A stretch of 64,000 nucleotides of DNA from Nocardia coubleae NBRC 108252. Lineage in GTDB: Bacteria; Actinomycetota; Actinomycetes; Mycobacteriales; Mycobacteriaceae. The notes under the pieces were generated by a model. It worked only from the letters and a program-made list of their open reading frames with translations. It did no database searches and was not told where the DNA came from. The position numbers and the translations under genes are program-made. Location of the stretch: the NCBI RefSeq assembly GCF_001612805.1, contig NZ_BDBD01000029.1, forward strand, positions 1 through 64,000, given 5' to 3'. Shown here one piece after another: positions 17,528-26,350 of the stretch. Position 1 is the stretch's first letter. Each line of letters begins with the position of its first letter.

Positions 17528-18085
17528 CTACAGCGCCCGGATCACCCTGGCCGGATTACCCGCCGCGAACACGCGGTCGGGCAGGTCGCGGGTGACCACA
17601 CTGCCCGCACCGACCACCACGTCGTCACCGATGGTGACTCCGGGACACACGATGACTCCGCCACCGAACCACACGTTGTTCCCGATCCGGATCGGCGCCG
17701 CCGATTCCCAGCGCTGCCTGCGCTTTTCGTGATCCTGCATGGGGTGAAGCGCGGTGAGCAGCTGACAGCGCGGCCCGATCGAACAGTCGTCGCCGATGGT
17801 GATCGGCGCGCAGTCGAGCAGGATCGCGTCGTAGTTGAGGAAACTGTTGGCGCCGATCTCGATCAGATAGCCGTAGTCGCACTGGAATCGCGGCATGATC
17901 CACGACCCCTCCCCCAGTTTGCCGAGGAGATCGCCCAGCAACTCGGTCCGCCGATCGGTTTCGTCGGGCCCGGTGCGATTGAACTCGTCGCACAGCCGTT
18001 GCGCCCGTTGCCGTTCGGCCACGAGTTCCGGATCGTTGTCCTTGTACAGGTCCCCCGCCAGCATGCGCTGCTTCTGTTCGCCCAC
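17528..18085 (-). CDS. Maltose/galactoside-type O-acetyltransferase
   Basis: A 185-aa left-handed beta-helix (hexapeptide repeat) acetyltransferase of the LacA/Maa group, transferring acetyl from acetyl-CoA to a sugar hydroxyl. The Mac domain MLAGDLYKDNDPELVAERQR is at the N-terminus. The catalytic His is in LLTALHPM, and the repeats include GNNVWFGGGVIVCPGVTIGD and VVGAGSVVTRDLP. The start is GTG 18085, inside the right half of a long inverted repeat and 8 nt after a possible -10 (TACACT, 18094-18099), so the mRNA may be leaderless. Confidence 0.92.
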   Translation of the reverse strand: MGEQKQRMLAGDLYKDNDPELVAERQRAQRLCDEFNRTGPDETDRRTELLGDLLGKLGEGSWIMPRFQCDYGYLIEIGANSFLNYDAILLDCAPITIGDDCSIGPRCQLLTALHPMQDHEKRRQRWESAAPIRIGNNVWFGGGVIVCPGVTIGDDVVVGAGSVVTRDLPDRVFAAGNPARVIRAL

Positions 18086-18116
18086 CCCGCCGAGTGTAGA
18101 GGTGGGCGAACAGAAA
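18073..18116. repeat. Perfect 15-bp inverted repeat overlapping a start codon
   Basis: TTCTGTTCGCCCACC (18073-18087) is repeated inverted at 18102-18116 with a 14-bp spacer. One arm holds the first five codons of the acetyltransferase; the spacer holds its likely -10 element; the other arm ends 9 bp before the stop of the substrate-binding protein gene. It could be an operator or a terminator hairpin for the upstream gene. Confidence 0.8.
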
Positions 18117-18125
18117 GCTCCGCGC

Positions 18126-19193
18126 CTACTTCGCCGGGTCGACGCCGAAGGTCGCGGCGATGTCGTCGAGTACCGCGTGCGCGCCGGTGAGACCGACCGA
18201 GGTCAGCCAGACCAGGTCGTCGACCGGGGTGATCTTGCCGCGCAGCTGGTTCCACAGCGGGTTGGCCTCGGCGGCCGCCTTGCGCTGGGTGGCGGCGTCC
18301 TCGCCGCTGCTGGTGAGGAAGACGTAGTCGGCGTCGGCGTCGAGCAGTCGCTCCGGGCTCAGCGTGATCGCGAAGTCGTTCTTCGGGTCGGCGGACTTGT
18401 CGGGCTGGTTCAGGCCGGTGTCGGCGAAGATGTCGCCGATGAAGCTGACCCGCTGCATGAGCCGGTCCTCCTTGCCCATGAAACGCAGCAGCGAGACGGT
18501 GGGCGCGGTGCCGCCGTTCTTCGCCTTGATCGCCGCGCCGATCGCGGCGGCACGGTCCTGGTAGGCGGTGAGTTTGGCCTTGGCGAGGTTCTCCTTGTCG
18601 ACCGCCTTCGCGAGCAACAGCAGGTTCTCCTTCCAGGTGGCGCCGGTGGTCTGGCTGAACACCACCGGCACCGTGCCCGAACCGAGCTTGATGCCACGGA
18701 ACTGCTCGTACTGCTTCTCGTGACGCACCTTCGCCGACACGATCAGGTCCGGGCGGGCGCCGGCCAGTTTCTCGATGTCGGGGGTCTGGACGTTGCCGAT
18801 GTTGACCGCGCGGCCGCCGCAGGTCTGTGCCGACGCACCGAGGAACGCGGGCAGCTTGTCCCCCATGGACTGGTAGGTCGTGTACGCGACGAGCTCGGTA
18901 TCGAGCACCAGGGCGGCGTCGACGAACGTCTGATCGAGCGCGGCGACGCGGACCGGGCGGGTGGCGATGGTCGCCGGGTCGACGACGGTGCCGACATCCG
19001 CACCCGCCGCGTCCTTGACCGCGCCCTTCTCGATGGTGCGCGGATAGGCGCCGCCGTCGAGATTGCTCGCGGTGTCGCAGTCACTGCTCGCGGCGCCGGG
19101 GTTCGCGCGTTCCTGGCCGCACGCGGAAAGACTCAGTACGGCAGCGGCGACTGCCGCGGCGGCGGCGAGCCGACGGCTCAGTGGGGTATTCAT
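18126..19193 (-). CDS. Iron-siderophore ABC substrate-binding lipoprotein
   Basis: A 355-aa FecB/FepB-like binding protein. It starts at ATG 19193 with a lipoprotein signal ending in the lipobox LSACGQE, so it is anchored to the outer face of the membrane. The two-lobed periplasmic-binding fold is seen in ATRPVRVAALDQTFVDAALV, VQTPDIEKLAGARPDLIVSA and TPVDDLVWLTSVGLTGAHAV. It is divergent from two FecCD permeases and an ATPase that complete the importer, with an IdeR-like box in between. Confidence 0.92.
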   Translation of the reverse strand: MNTPLSRRLAAAAAVAAAVLSLSACGQERANPGAASSDCDTASNLDGGAYPRTIEKGAVKDAAGADVGTVVDPATIATRPVRVAALDQTFVDAALVLDTELVAYTTYQSMGDKLPAFLGASAQTCGGRAVNIGNVQTPDIEKLAGARPDLIVSAKVRHEKQYEQFRGIKLGSGTVPVVFSQTTGATWKENLLLLAKAVDKENLAKAKLTAYQDRAAAIGAAIKAKNGGTAPTVSLLRFMGKEDRLMQRVSFIGDIFADTGLNQPDKSADPKNDFAITLSPERLLDADADYVFLTSSGEDAATQRKAAAEANPLWNQLRGKITPVDDLVWLTSVGLTGAHAVLDDIAATFGVDPAK

Positions 19194-19235
19194 CGACGTC
19201 TCCCGGGTGGTTCGGTTGTCCTCAGGGTTGCTAAC

Positions 19236-19254
19236 GTAGCGAAGCCTTACCTAA
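19236..19254 (-). promoter_or_regulatory. IdeR/DtxR-like iron box
   Basis: TTAGGTAAGGCTTCGCTAC on the minus strand matches the DtxR/IdeR consensus TWAGGTWAGSCTWACCTWA at 16 of 19 positions, with a perfect left half and a degenerate right half. It lies between the substrate-binding protein and the permease operon, where Fe(II)-IdeR would repress both. Confidence 0.72.
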
Positions 19255-19276
19255 TTACCAACTATGAAGAGGGAAA

Positions 19277-20308
19277 GTGACCGCATCGCCGCCCGGAGCC
19301 GTGTTCGCCGACACGCGGTCTCGCCGGTTGCTACTCATCGCGGGTCTGCTGGTCGCGGTGCTCGCGGCCGTGCTGCTCAGCATGGCCGTCGGCTCGAAAT
19401 TCATCGCTCCCCTGGATGTTCTGCAAGCGCTCGGCGGCACCACCGACACCGAGACCGGTGCCATCGTCAACGGCCTTCGGCTGCCGCGCACCCTGCTGGG
19501 GATCCTCGCCGGGCTCGCGCTCGGCATCGCGGGCGCGGTGATCCAGGGCCACACCAGGAACCCGCTCGCGGATCCGGCGCTGCTCGGCATCACCCAGGGT
19601 GCGGCGCTCGGCATCGTCGCGGCGGTGATGGTCGGTGGCATCTCGAGCCTGTTCGGCTATGTGTGGTTCGGTTTCGCGGGTGCGTTGATCGCCACCGTCA
19701 CGGTTTTCGTCATCGGGACGACGGGACGGGGCGGGCCGACCCCGGTGACTCTCGCGCTGGCCGGCGCCGCCGTCAGCTACCTACTGCAGGGTCTGATCTC
19801 GGCGGTGGTGCTGTTCGACACCGACGTCACCGATATCTACCGCTTCTGGAAGGCCGGGTCGCTGGCCGGAACCAGCCTCGACTTGCTGGGTAAGGCAACA
19901 CCTTTCGTCGTCGCCGGGATCGTGCTCGCCCTGGCCAACACCTCCGCGCTCAACGCGCTCGGCCTGGGTGAGGACACCGCCCGCGCGCTCGGTCATCGCG
20001 TGACCCTGGCCCGCACCGTCGGCATCGGCTCGATCGTGCTGCTCACCGGCGCGGTGGTGGCGATCGCCGGGCCGCTCGGGTTCGTCGGACTCGTCGTTCC
20101 GCACCTCGCGCGTGGCATCACCGGACCCGACTACCGCTGGCTGGTTCCGGTCGCCGGGCTGCTCGGTGTGATCCTGGTGCTGGCCGCCGACATCGCGGGA
20201 CGAGTGGTGCTGGACAAGGGCGAACTACCCGCGGGCATCATGCTCGCCTTCGTCGGCGTGCCGTTCTTCATCGTGCTCGTCCGTCGCCGGAAGCTGGTGA
20301 CCGTATGA
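19277..20308 (+). CDS. FecCD-family siderophore permease (first)
   Basis: A 343-aa membrane subunit of a BtuC/FecC-type importer with about ten transmembrane helices. The family motif RLPRTLLGILAGLALGIAGA precedes NPLADPALLGITQGAALGIV, and GPLGFVGLVVPHLAR is the cytoplasmic coupling loop. It starts at GTG 19277. The end overlaps the second permease start by 4 bp. Iron regulation is expected from the box upstream. Confidence 0.94.
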   Translation: MTASPPGAVFADTRSRRLLLIAGLLVAVLAAVLLSMAVGSKFIAPLDVLQALGGTTDTETGAIVNGLRLPRTLLGILAGLALGIAGAVIQGHTRNPLADPALLGITQGAALGIVAAVMVGGISSLFGYVWFGFAGALIATVTVFVIGTTGRGGPTPVTLALAGAAVSYLLQGLISAVVLFDTDVTDIYRFWKAGSLAGTSLDLLGKATPFVVAGIVLALANTSALNALGLGEDTARALGHRVTLARTVGIGSIVLLTGAVVAIAGPLGFVGLVVPHLARGITGPDYRWLVPVAGLLGVILVLAADIAGRVVLDKGELPAGIMLAFVGVPFFIVLVRRRKLVTV

Positions 20309-21387
20309 GTACCGTGCGGGCGGTCCGGCTGGGACCGGTGTCCTGGCAGTTGCGATTGCGCACCACGGCGGTCCTGTTGCTCGGCGTGGCGGTGCTCGGT
20401 GTCACCAGTTGTGTCGCGCTCGCACTCGGCACCTACACGATGCCCGACGGCGGCCCCGTCACGCCGCTGGATGTGCTCGCGGTGCTCACCGGTGGCGGCG
20501 ACGACGGGCTGGCATACGTGGTGTGGGATCTGCGGCTGCCGCGGATTCTCACCGGTGCGCTGGTCGGCGCGGCGCTCGCGTTGTCCGGTGCGATCACCCA
20601 GGGCATCGCGCGAAACCCGTTGTCCAGTCCCGATATTCTCGGTGTCACCGCGGGCGCGAGCGTCGCCGCGGTCGCGGTGATCGCGCTGTCGGGCAGCCGG
20701 GGGCAGGTCAGCGGCGCGGTGGCCGAGATCGGGGTGCCGGTGGCATCCATGCTCGGCGGATTACTCGCCGCGCTGGGAGTTTTCGTGCTCGCCTGGCGCG
20801 GTGGGATCGAAGGCTATCGACTCGTCCTGGTCGGCCTCGGCGCCGGTTCGCTGCTGTCCAGCGTGACGTTCTGGCTGCTCAGTGTCGGGGAAGTCGATGT
20901 CGCGACGCGGGCGGTGACCTGGCTGACCGGCAGCCTCAACGGCAGCGGCTGGATCCAGGTGACACCGGTCGCCATCGCCCTGGCCGTCCTGGTACCGGTG
21001 GTGCTCGCGGGCACCCACCTGCTCGGCGCCCTCCACTTCGGCGACGACACCGCCCGCTCGCTCGGCATCCGGCTCAACACCGCCCGCCTGACCCTGCTGG
21101 TGCTGGCGGTACTGCTCGCCGGAGTCGCGACCGCCTCGGCGGGGGCCGTCATCTTCATCGCCCTCGCGGTGCCGCAGGTGGCGCTGCGGCTCACCGGTTC
21201 GGCCCAGCCACCGCTGCTCACCTCGGCGATCCTCGGCGCGGCCTTCACCGTCGCCGCCGATCTCGTCGCCCGCACGCTGCTGCCCTCGGGCGAGCTGCCC
21301 GTCGGGGTGGTCACCGCCGTGCTCGGCGCCCCCTATCTGATCTATCTGTTGATGCGGCGCAATCGCGCCGGGAAAGCGGGCGTGTGA
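20305..21387 (+). CDS. FecCD-family siderophore permease (second)
   Basis: A 360-aa partner permease with the same signatures: LRLPRILTGALVGAALALSG, NPLSSPDILGVTAGASVAAV and ALAVPQVALRLTG. It would pair with the first permease as a heterodimer. Its stop TGA overlaps the ATG of the ATPase gene by 1 bp, so the whole operon is tightly coupled. Confidence 0.94.
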   Translation: MSTVRAVRLGPVSWQLRLRTTAVLLLGVAVLGVTSCVALALGTYTMPDGGPVTPLDVLAVLTGGGDDGLAYVVWDLRLPRILTGALVGAALALSGAITQGIARNPLSSPDILGVTAGASVAAVAVIALSGSRGQVSGAVAEIGVPVASMLGGLLAALGVFVLAWRGGIEGYRLVLVGLGAGSLLSSVTFWLLSVGEVDVATRAVTWLTGSLNGSGWIQVTPVAIALAVLVPVVLAGTHLLGALHFGDDTARSLGIRLNTARLTLLVLAVLLAGVATASAGAVIFIALAVPQVALRLTGSAQPPLLTSAILGAAFTVAADLVARTLLPSGELPVGVVTAVLGAPYLIYLLMRRNRAGKAGV

Positions 21388-22187
21388 TGACCGTTCGGCT
21401 CCAGGCCGACGCCTTGACCCTCGGTTACGGGACGACCACCGTCGTCGACGGGCTGGATCTCGAGGTCACCGGCGGCACGATCACCGCGGTGATCGGACCC
21501 AATGGTTGCGGAAAATCCACGCTCCTGCGCGCGATGGCCCGGCTCCTGCGGCCCACCGGTGGTCATGTGCACCTCGACGGCAAACGCATCGACCGGATGT
21601 CGACCAGGGACGTGGCGCGCGTACTCGGCATCCTGCCCCAATCCCCGCTCGCCCCGGACGGTCTCACCGTCGCCGACCTCGTCGCGCGGGGCAGGCACCC
21701 GCACCAGCGGTGGTACCGCCAGTGGTCCCAGGACGACGAGTCCGCCGTCACCGAGGCGCTGACCTGGACCGATATGGTCGAGTTCGCCGACCGCTCGCTC
21801 GACGAACTGTCCGGCGGGCAACGCCAACGCGCGTGGATCTCGATGGCGCTGGCCCAGAACACCGACCTGCTGCTGCTCGACGAACCGACCACCTTCCTCG
21901 ACCTCGCCCACCAGATCGAGGTGCTCGACCTGGTCCGGCGGCTGCACGCCGAAGCGAACCGCACGGTGGTGATGGTGCTGCACGACCTCAATCTCGCCGC
22001 ACGCTATGCCCACCGGCTGGTCGCGATGCGGGCCGGACGCGTGGTCGCGGCGGGCACGCCCGCCGAAGTGCTCACCGAGGACGTGGTGGCGCAGGTGTTC
22101 GGGCTGCGCGCGAAGGTGATCGAGGATCCGGTCACCGGCACTCCGCTGGTGGTCCCGATCGGACCCGTCGAGGCGGCCACCTCGTAG
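21387..22187 (+). CDS. Siderophore ABC transporter ATPase
   Basis: A 266-aa FepC-type nucleotide-binding protein. The Walker A is GPNGCGKSTLLRAMARLLRP, the signature LDELSGGQRQRAWISMALAQ, the Walker B LLLLDEPTTFLDLAHQ, and the switch His is in VMVLHDLNLAARYAHR. It powers the importer formed with the two permeases and the divergent lipoprotein. ATG 21387 is set by the 1-bp overlap with the preceding stop codon. Confidence 0.95.
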   Translation: MTVRLQADALTLGYGTTTVVDGLDLEVTGGTITAVIGPNGCGKSTLLRAMARLLRPTGGHVHLDGKRIDRMSTRDVARVLGILPQSPLAPDGLTVADLVARGRHPHQRWYRQWSQDDESAVTEALTWTDMVEFADRSLDELSGGQRQRAWISMALAQNTDLLLLDEPTTFLDLAHQIEVLDLVRRLHAEANRTVVMVLHDLNLAARYAHRLVAMRAGRVVAAGTPAEVLTEDVVAQVFGLRAKVIEDPVTGTPLVVPIGPVEAATS

Positions 22188-22196
22188 GGTCGTGGG

Positions 22197-22826
22197 GTGA
22201 CATCTGGGCGCACTCGGCACAATTACACCGGCACTTCGGTCGCCGAGCGGCAGGTCGAGCGTCGTGCGCTGTTCATCGAGGCCGGGCTGACCGTCTTCGC
22301 GGAGAAGTCGTACGCCAACAGTTCGCTCACCGATGTGTGCGCCGCGGCCGGTCTGTCGCGGCGGCAGTTCTACGAGCAGTTCGCCGGACGCGAGGAACTG
22401 CTGGTCGCGGTGTACGACACGGTGCAGGGTAGGGCGCGTGACGCCGTGCTAGCCGCGCTGGCGGCCGTCGGCACCGACGATCTGCGCACCCTCATCGAAG
22501 CCGCGCTGCGGGCTTACACGACAACCATCACCGACGACATCCGGGCGGCCAAGGTGGCGTTCGTCGAGATCGTCGGGGTGAGCGCCTCGGTCGAGGAACA
22601 CCGGGCTCGGGTCCGGGATCAGTGGGGCGAGGTGGTCGCCACCGTCGCGGCCGCGCGCGACGGTGTGCGCACGCCGCCGGGCGGTTGGCGGATGGCGATG
22701 GCGGCCTTCATCGGCGCCGTCAACGGCGCCGTGCACCAGTGGAGTCTCGACGACCCCCGGCCGCCCGTCGACGATCTCGTCGATGTCTTCACCACCCTGC
22801 TCAATGCCCTGACCGCGCCTGCGTAA
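22197..22826 (+). CDS. TetR family repressor
   Basis: A 209-aa regulator. The HTH is at residues 20-68 (RALFIEAGLTVFAEKSYANS, then GLSRRQFYEQFAGREELL). The start is GTG 22197, 9 bp after the ATPase stop. A perfect 22-bp dyad lies after its own gene, in front of the lipase gene at 22917, so the lipase is the likely target. Ligand unknown. Confidence 0.92.
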   Translation: MTSGRTRHNYTGTSVAERQVERRALFIEAGLTVFAEKSYANSSLTDVCAAAGLSRRQFYEQFAGREELLVAVYDTVQGRARDAVLAALAAVGTDDLRTLIEAALRAYTTTITDDIRAAKVAFVEIVGVSASVEEHRARVRDQWGEVVATVAAARDGVRTPPGGWRMAMAAFIGAVNGAVHQWSLDDPRPPVDDLVDVFTTLLNALTAPA

Positions 22827-22874
22827 CCCGCAGCTGATTGCGATCCACACCACACTCGTGCCATAGTAGCCGCC

Positions 22875-22896
22875 ATTGAGACGAAGGCGTCTCAAT
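22875..22896. promoter_or_regulatory. Operator palindrome upstream of lipase gene
   Basis: ATTGAGACG-AAGG-CGTCTCAAT is a perfect dyad with 9-bp arms. It lies 20 bp before the lipase ATG and 49 bp after the TetR stop. The half-site GAGACG is of usual TetR size. The inferred role is repression of the lipase by the adjacent TetR. Confidence 0.78.
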
Positions 22897-22916
22897 TCCT
22901 GTGAGGACTGTGCACG

Positions 22917-24302
22917 ATGAGATCTCCCCTGATTCCGCGTTGGCTAGCCCTGGCCACGAGCGTGCTCGCGGCGGCAACGCTGGTGGCGGCCGGTCCGGTC
23001 GCGGCCGAGCCGGCGGCGATCCCGCCCGCCCCGGTGATTCCGCTGCCGCCCGAGCTCGACCCGGATTTCTACCTCCCGCCCGCCGATGTGGTGGCGGCGA
23101 CCGAACCCGGCGCGATCATCGCGGCCAGGCAGGTCACCATCGCCGACTTCGGCGTGCTGCCGGTCGAGGTCGACGCGTGGCAGGTGTCCTACCGCTCCAA
23201 CAACAGCCGCGACGAGGCGATCCCGGCCGTGGCCACGCTGATCAAGCCACGTGGACAGGCGATCTCACCGCGCAAGCTGCTCTCGGTCCAGCTGGCCGAG
23301 GACTCGACCGCGGGCTATTGCGCGCCGTCCTATGCGCTGCAACATCTTTCGGTCGCGCCGGTCGCCGGGCAGATCGTGGTGCCCGCCGAATTCCTGTTCG
23401 CGCAGGCGGCGCTGGCGCAGGGCTGGGCGGTCGTCGTGCCCGACCATCAGGGTCCGTACTCGGCCTATGCCGCCGGGCCGCTGGCTGGCCGGATCACCCT
23501 CGACGGAATTCGCGCCGCAACGGGATTCGCACCGCTCGAGGTGGGGCCCGACGCACCGGTGGGCCTCTACGGGTACTCCGGCGGGTCGATCGCGACCGGG
23601 CACGCCGCCGAGCTGCACGCGAGTTACGCACCCGAACTGAAAATCGTCGGCGCGGCCGAGGGTGGGGTCGGCGCGGATCTGGGTGCCGCCCTCACCATGG
23701 CGAACAACCAGCTCACCTCCGGCCTGGTCTTCGCCGCCGTCCTCGGCCTCACTCGCGAATACCCTGATTTCGCAACCTATCTCGATCAACGACTGAACCC
23801 GCTCGGCAGGGGGCTGATGGCGGTCAAGTCGCCGCTGTGCGTGCAGTACCAGTCGGCGCTGCTGCCGTTCCTCGACCTCACCGGCATGATCGGTTCCGAC
23901 GGCAACCCGCTCGACGACCCGCCGGTGGCGGCCATGCTCGACGACACACGCATGGGCAAGTCCGTCCCCGATATGCCGCTGTTCCTGTGGCATTCCGCGT
24001 GGGACGAGATCCTCCCCCTCGCCGCGACCGACACCCTGGTCGACACCTACTGCCGGGATCCGAACACCTCCCTGACCTACACCCGCGACCACGCCAGCGA
24101 ACACATCGTCGCCGAGGTCGTCGGCGGCCCCGCCGCCCTGCTCTGGCTGCGCGACCGGCTCGACGGGGTCCCTGCACCGCAGGGCTGCACCACCTCCGAC
24201 GCAGGGACCATGGCCGCCACTCCCGGCGCCCTGTCCTTCCTCGGCGACACCCTGTCCGCCAAGTTCGCCACCTTCTTCGGAGCCCCGCTGGGCAGCCGCT
24301 GA
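22917..24302 (+). CDS. Secreted triacylglycerol lipase (LIP family)
   Basis: A 461-aa exported alpha/beta hydrolase of the secretory lipase type common in Nocardia and mycobacteria. The signal peptide is MRSPLIPRWLALATSVLAAA onward to a VAAEP site. The nucleophile is in GLYGYSGGSIATG at about residue 220; the acid and base are probably in FLWHSAWDEILP and DHASEHIVAEV. Paired cysteines suggest a disulfide-stabilised secreted enzyme. ATG 22917 follows GTGAGGACT. Probably controlled by the upstream TetR through the dyad at 22875-22896. Confidence 0.93.
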   Translation: MRSPLIPRWLALATSVLAAATLVAAGPVAAEPAAIPPAPVIPLPPELDPDFYLPPADVVAATEPGAIIAARQVTIADFGVLPVEVDAWQVSYRSNNSRDEAIPAVATLIKPRGQAISPRKLLSVQLAEDSTAGYCAPSYALQHLSVAPVAGQIVVPAEFLFAQAALAQGWAVVVPDHQGPYSAYAAGPLAGRITLDGIRAATGFAPLEVGPDAPVGLYGYSGGSIATGHAAELHASYAPELKIVGAAEGGVGADLGAALTMANNQLTSGLVFAAVLGLTREYPDFATYLDQRLNPLGRGLMAVKSPLCVQYQSALLPFLDLTGMIGSDGNPLDDPPVAAMLDDTRMGKSVPDMPLFLWHSAWDEILPLAATDTLVDTYCRDPNTSLTYTRDHASEHIVAEVVGGPAALLWLRDRLDGVPAPQGCTTSDAGTMAATPGALSFLGDTLSAKFATFFGAPLGSR

Positions 24303-24376
24303 GGCATCGGATGTCGTGGCGGCGCGTGCCATACCGCACCATGCGACACCCTGCCCCACCGCTCCGCCGACCCTGC

Positions 24377-24979
24377 TCAGCTGACTTCCCGGCGGCGGGG
24401 CAGGGCGCGGTGCAGCAGGACCTGCTCGAGGAGTGCCACGAGGATGTCGCGCACGGAGTCGCGGTCGCGGGCGTCGCAGTCCAGGACGGGGATCCAGTCG
24501 TCGAGGCCGAGGGCTTCGCGGACTTCGGACAGGTCGAAGTGGGGTGTGTCCGGGAAGCGGTTGACCACGACGACGAACGGAGTGTTGTGGTCTTCGAAGT
24601 AGTCGAGGACGGGATAGCAGTCTTCGACGCGGGCGGTGTCGACCACTATCACCGCGCCGAGGGCGCCGTCGACGAGGTCGTCCCACAGGAAGACGAAGCG
24701 GTCCTGGCCTGGGGTGCCGAACAGGTACAGGATCAGCGAGCGGTCGAGGGTGATGCGGCCGAAGTCCAGCGCGACCGTGGTCGCGGTCTTCTCGGCGTGG
24801 CGGCCGGGGTTGTCGACGCCGATCGACACCTCGGTCATCGCGGCCTCGGTGACCAGTGGCTCGATCTCGGAGATGGCACCGATGAAGGTCGTCTTGCCGA
24901 CGCCGAAACCGCCGCTGACCACGATCTTCACCGATGACGGCGGCGACGCTGCGCCGCGGATTTCAGAGTGCGCGGACAA
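24377..24979 (-). CDS. cvnD: Conservon GTP-binding protein (CvnD-like)
   Basis: A 200-aa small GTPase-like ATP/GTP-binding protein, last in a four-gene conservon. The Walker A is KIVVSGGFGVGKTTFIGAIS, the switch region FGTPGQDRFVFLWDDL, and the NKxD-like position VVVVNRFPD. In Streptomyces, CvnA-D form a membrane-associated complex likened to a eukaryotic G-protein-coupled system and affect development and antibiotic production. The start overlaps the end of cvnC by 17 bp. Confidence 0.94.
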   Translation of the reverse strand: MSAHSEIRGAASPPSSVKIVVSGGFGVGKTTFIGAISEIEPLVTEAAMTEVSIGVDNPGRHAEKTATTVALDFGRITLDRSLILYLFGTPGQDRFVFLWDDLVDGALGAVIVVDTARVEDCYPVLDYFEDHNTPFVVVVNRFPDTPHFDLSEVREALGLDDWIPVLDCDARDRDSVRDILVALLEQVLLHRALPRRREVS

Positions 24980-25394
24980 GGTCGGTGATCCTTTCGATGG
25001 CGGCGGTCGTCAGCTCGGGCGCGTCGCGCACGGTCACCTGACCGGCTGCGGCCAGATCGCTGACGATCACCTTGGCGATACCGGCCGGAACCCGCAGAGC
25101 GGCACCGATTTCGGCGATGGAGTGGGGATGCTGGCACAACCGCACGACAGTGTGCTCCTCGAAACGCAACGGTGCCGACAAGGCCGAAGGTGCTGCCACG
25201 ACCAGGGTTTCGAGGCGCAGGCCGTCGAGGACCGGGACCGTGCGGCCCGCGGTGACGACGAAGGGGCGGACGAACCGATCGTCGTCGGTGTCGTCGGCCG
25301 GCCGGCTGACTGGTGGCCCGGCGCTCCAGCTCGTCGGCTGGTTCAGCGGGACCATGCGTGGGTCGGGCAGGCGGGGGCGGTCGGAATCCCTCAT
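24963..25394 (-). CDS. cvnC: Conservon DUF742 protein (CvnC-like)
   Basis: A 143-aa DUF742 protein with a winged-helix-like C-terminal half (LCQHPHSIAEIGAALRVPAG, then IVSDLAAAGQVTV) after a proline-rich N-terminus. Position and overlaps (4 bp with cvnB, 17 bp with cvnD) match the standard conservon order. It probably links the kinase-like CvnA to the GTPase. Confidence 0.93.
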   Translation of the reverse strand: MRDSDRPRLPDPRMVPLNQPTSWSAGPPVSRPADDTDDDRFVRPFVVTAGRTVPVLDGLRLETLVVAAPSALSAPLRFEEHTVVRLCQHPHSIAEIGAALRVPAGIAKVIVSDLAAAGQVTVRDAPELTTAAIERITDLVRAL

Positions 25395-25819
25395 CGGCGC
25401 AACGTCTCTCGCAGCTCACCGATCAACATCGGGTCCAGCAGAGCGCCCGCTCGTTCGGCGAGCACAGCCATCTCGTAGCCGACCAGACCCACATCGCAGC
25501 CACCGTCGGCGATCACGCCGAGGCAGCTGCCGTCGCCCAGCGCCGAGACGAGCAGGAAGCCGCGCTTCATCTCGATCAGGATCAACTTCAGGCCGTCGAA
25601 GTCGTAACTGCGCGAGGCACTTCGGGCCAGGCTGGACAGTCCTGACACCATGGCGGCGAGCCGATCGGCGCCCGTACGGTCGAGACCTTCCGACATAGCG
25701 ATGAGCAGGCCGTCCGACGAAACGGCGACCGTGTCGCGCACCCCATCGGTATTGCGCACGAAATTGCCCAGCAGCCAGTTGAAGGTGTGCGGGTCGGCGG
25801 TCGGGAGGTGAGCGGTCAC
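25391..25819 (-). CDS. cvnB: Conservon roadblock/LC7 protein (CvnB-like)
   Basis: A 142-aa Roadblock/LC7-domain protein (NFVRNTDGVRDTVAVSSDGL, then ADRLAAMVSGLSSLARSA), the family that in MglB-type systems acts on small GTPases. It lies 15 bp after the end of the broken cvnA and overlaps cvnC by 4 bp. The start at 25819 is GTG. Confidence 0.93.
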   Translation of the reverse strand: MTAHLPTADPHTFNWLLGNFVRNTDGVRDTVAVSSDGLLIAMSEGLDRTGADRLAAMVSGLSSLARSASRSYDFDGLKLILIEMKRGFLLVSALGDGSCLGVIADGGCDVGLVGYEMAVLAERAGALLDPMLIGELRETLRR

Positions 25820-26303
25820 CGTGGCTCCTTGCTGTCAGCGGATCGGGTGGTCTTCGCTTGTTCCGCTACCGCTTTCGTGACCGGTGCGGAACGCGGCGAG
25901 CATGCTGCGGGTCTGGTCTGGAGTACGTTCGGTGACCGGCGGGCGGTCGCGCAGCGGGGCTTCGCGGCGGGGACGGTCCGAAGGTGTGGCGCGTTTGGTG
26001 CGCTTCACCATGCCGTTGCGGGTACGTTCGACCGACGCCTGACCAGGAACGTCGAGGTCACCGCCCACCCCCTCGCCCCGAGTGCCGCGCGGTTCTTGCG
26101 ACAGGTTCAAACCGCTCCGGGCGGTCGCGCCTGTGCCGGTGAGGAATTGAATGTAGGGCGAGGGGACGGCAGGGGAACCCTGGTCGGCGCCGGGCGGTTC
26201 GGCGGGAAGAACGACGGGCTGCTGAGCCGCGTGGTGGCCGTTCAGCGGATCGACTCGTAGTTGTCGGCCATCATGCTGATCGAAGTTCGGCGGCGAGCCG
26301 TTC

Positions 26304-26339
26304 GGCGTCGGCATCGGCGTCGGCATCGGCATCGGCATC
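26304..26339. repeat. Hexamer tandem repeat GGCRTC x6
   Basis: Six perfect copies of GGCGTC or GGCATC in tandem, encoding a Met-Pro/Thr-Pro alternation on the minus strand in the cvnA tail. Such repeats are prone to slippage, and whole-unit changes would keep the frame. Confidence 0.85.
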
Positions 26340-26350
26340 GAAATATGGGC

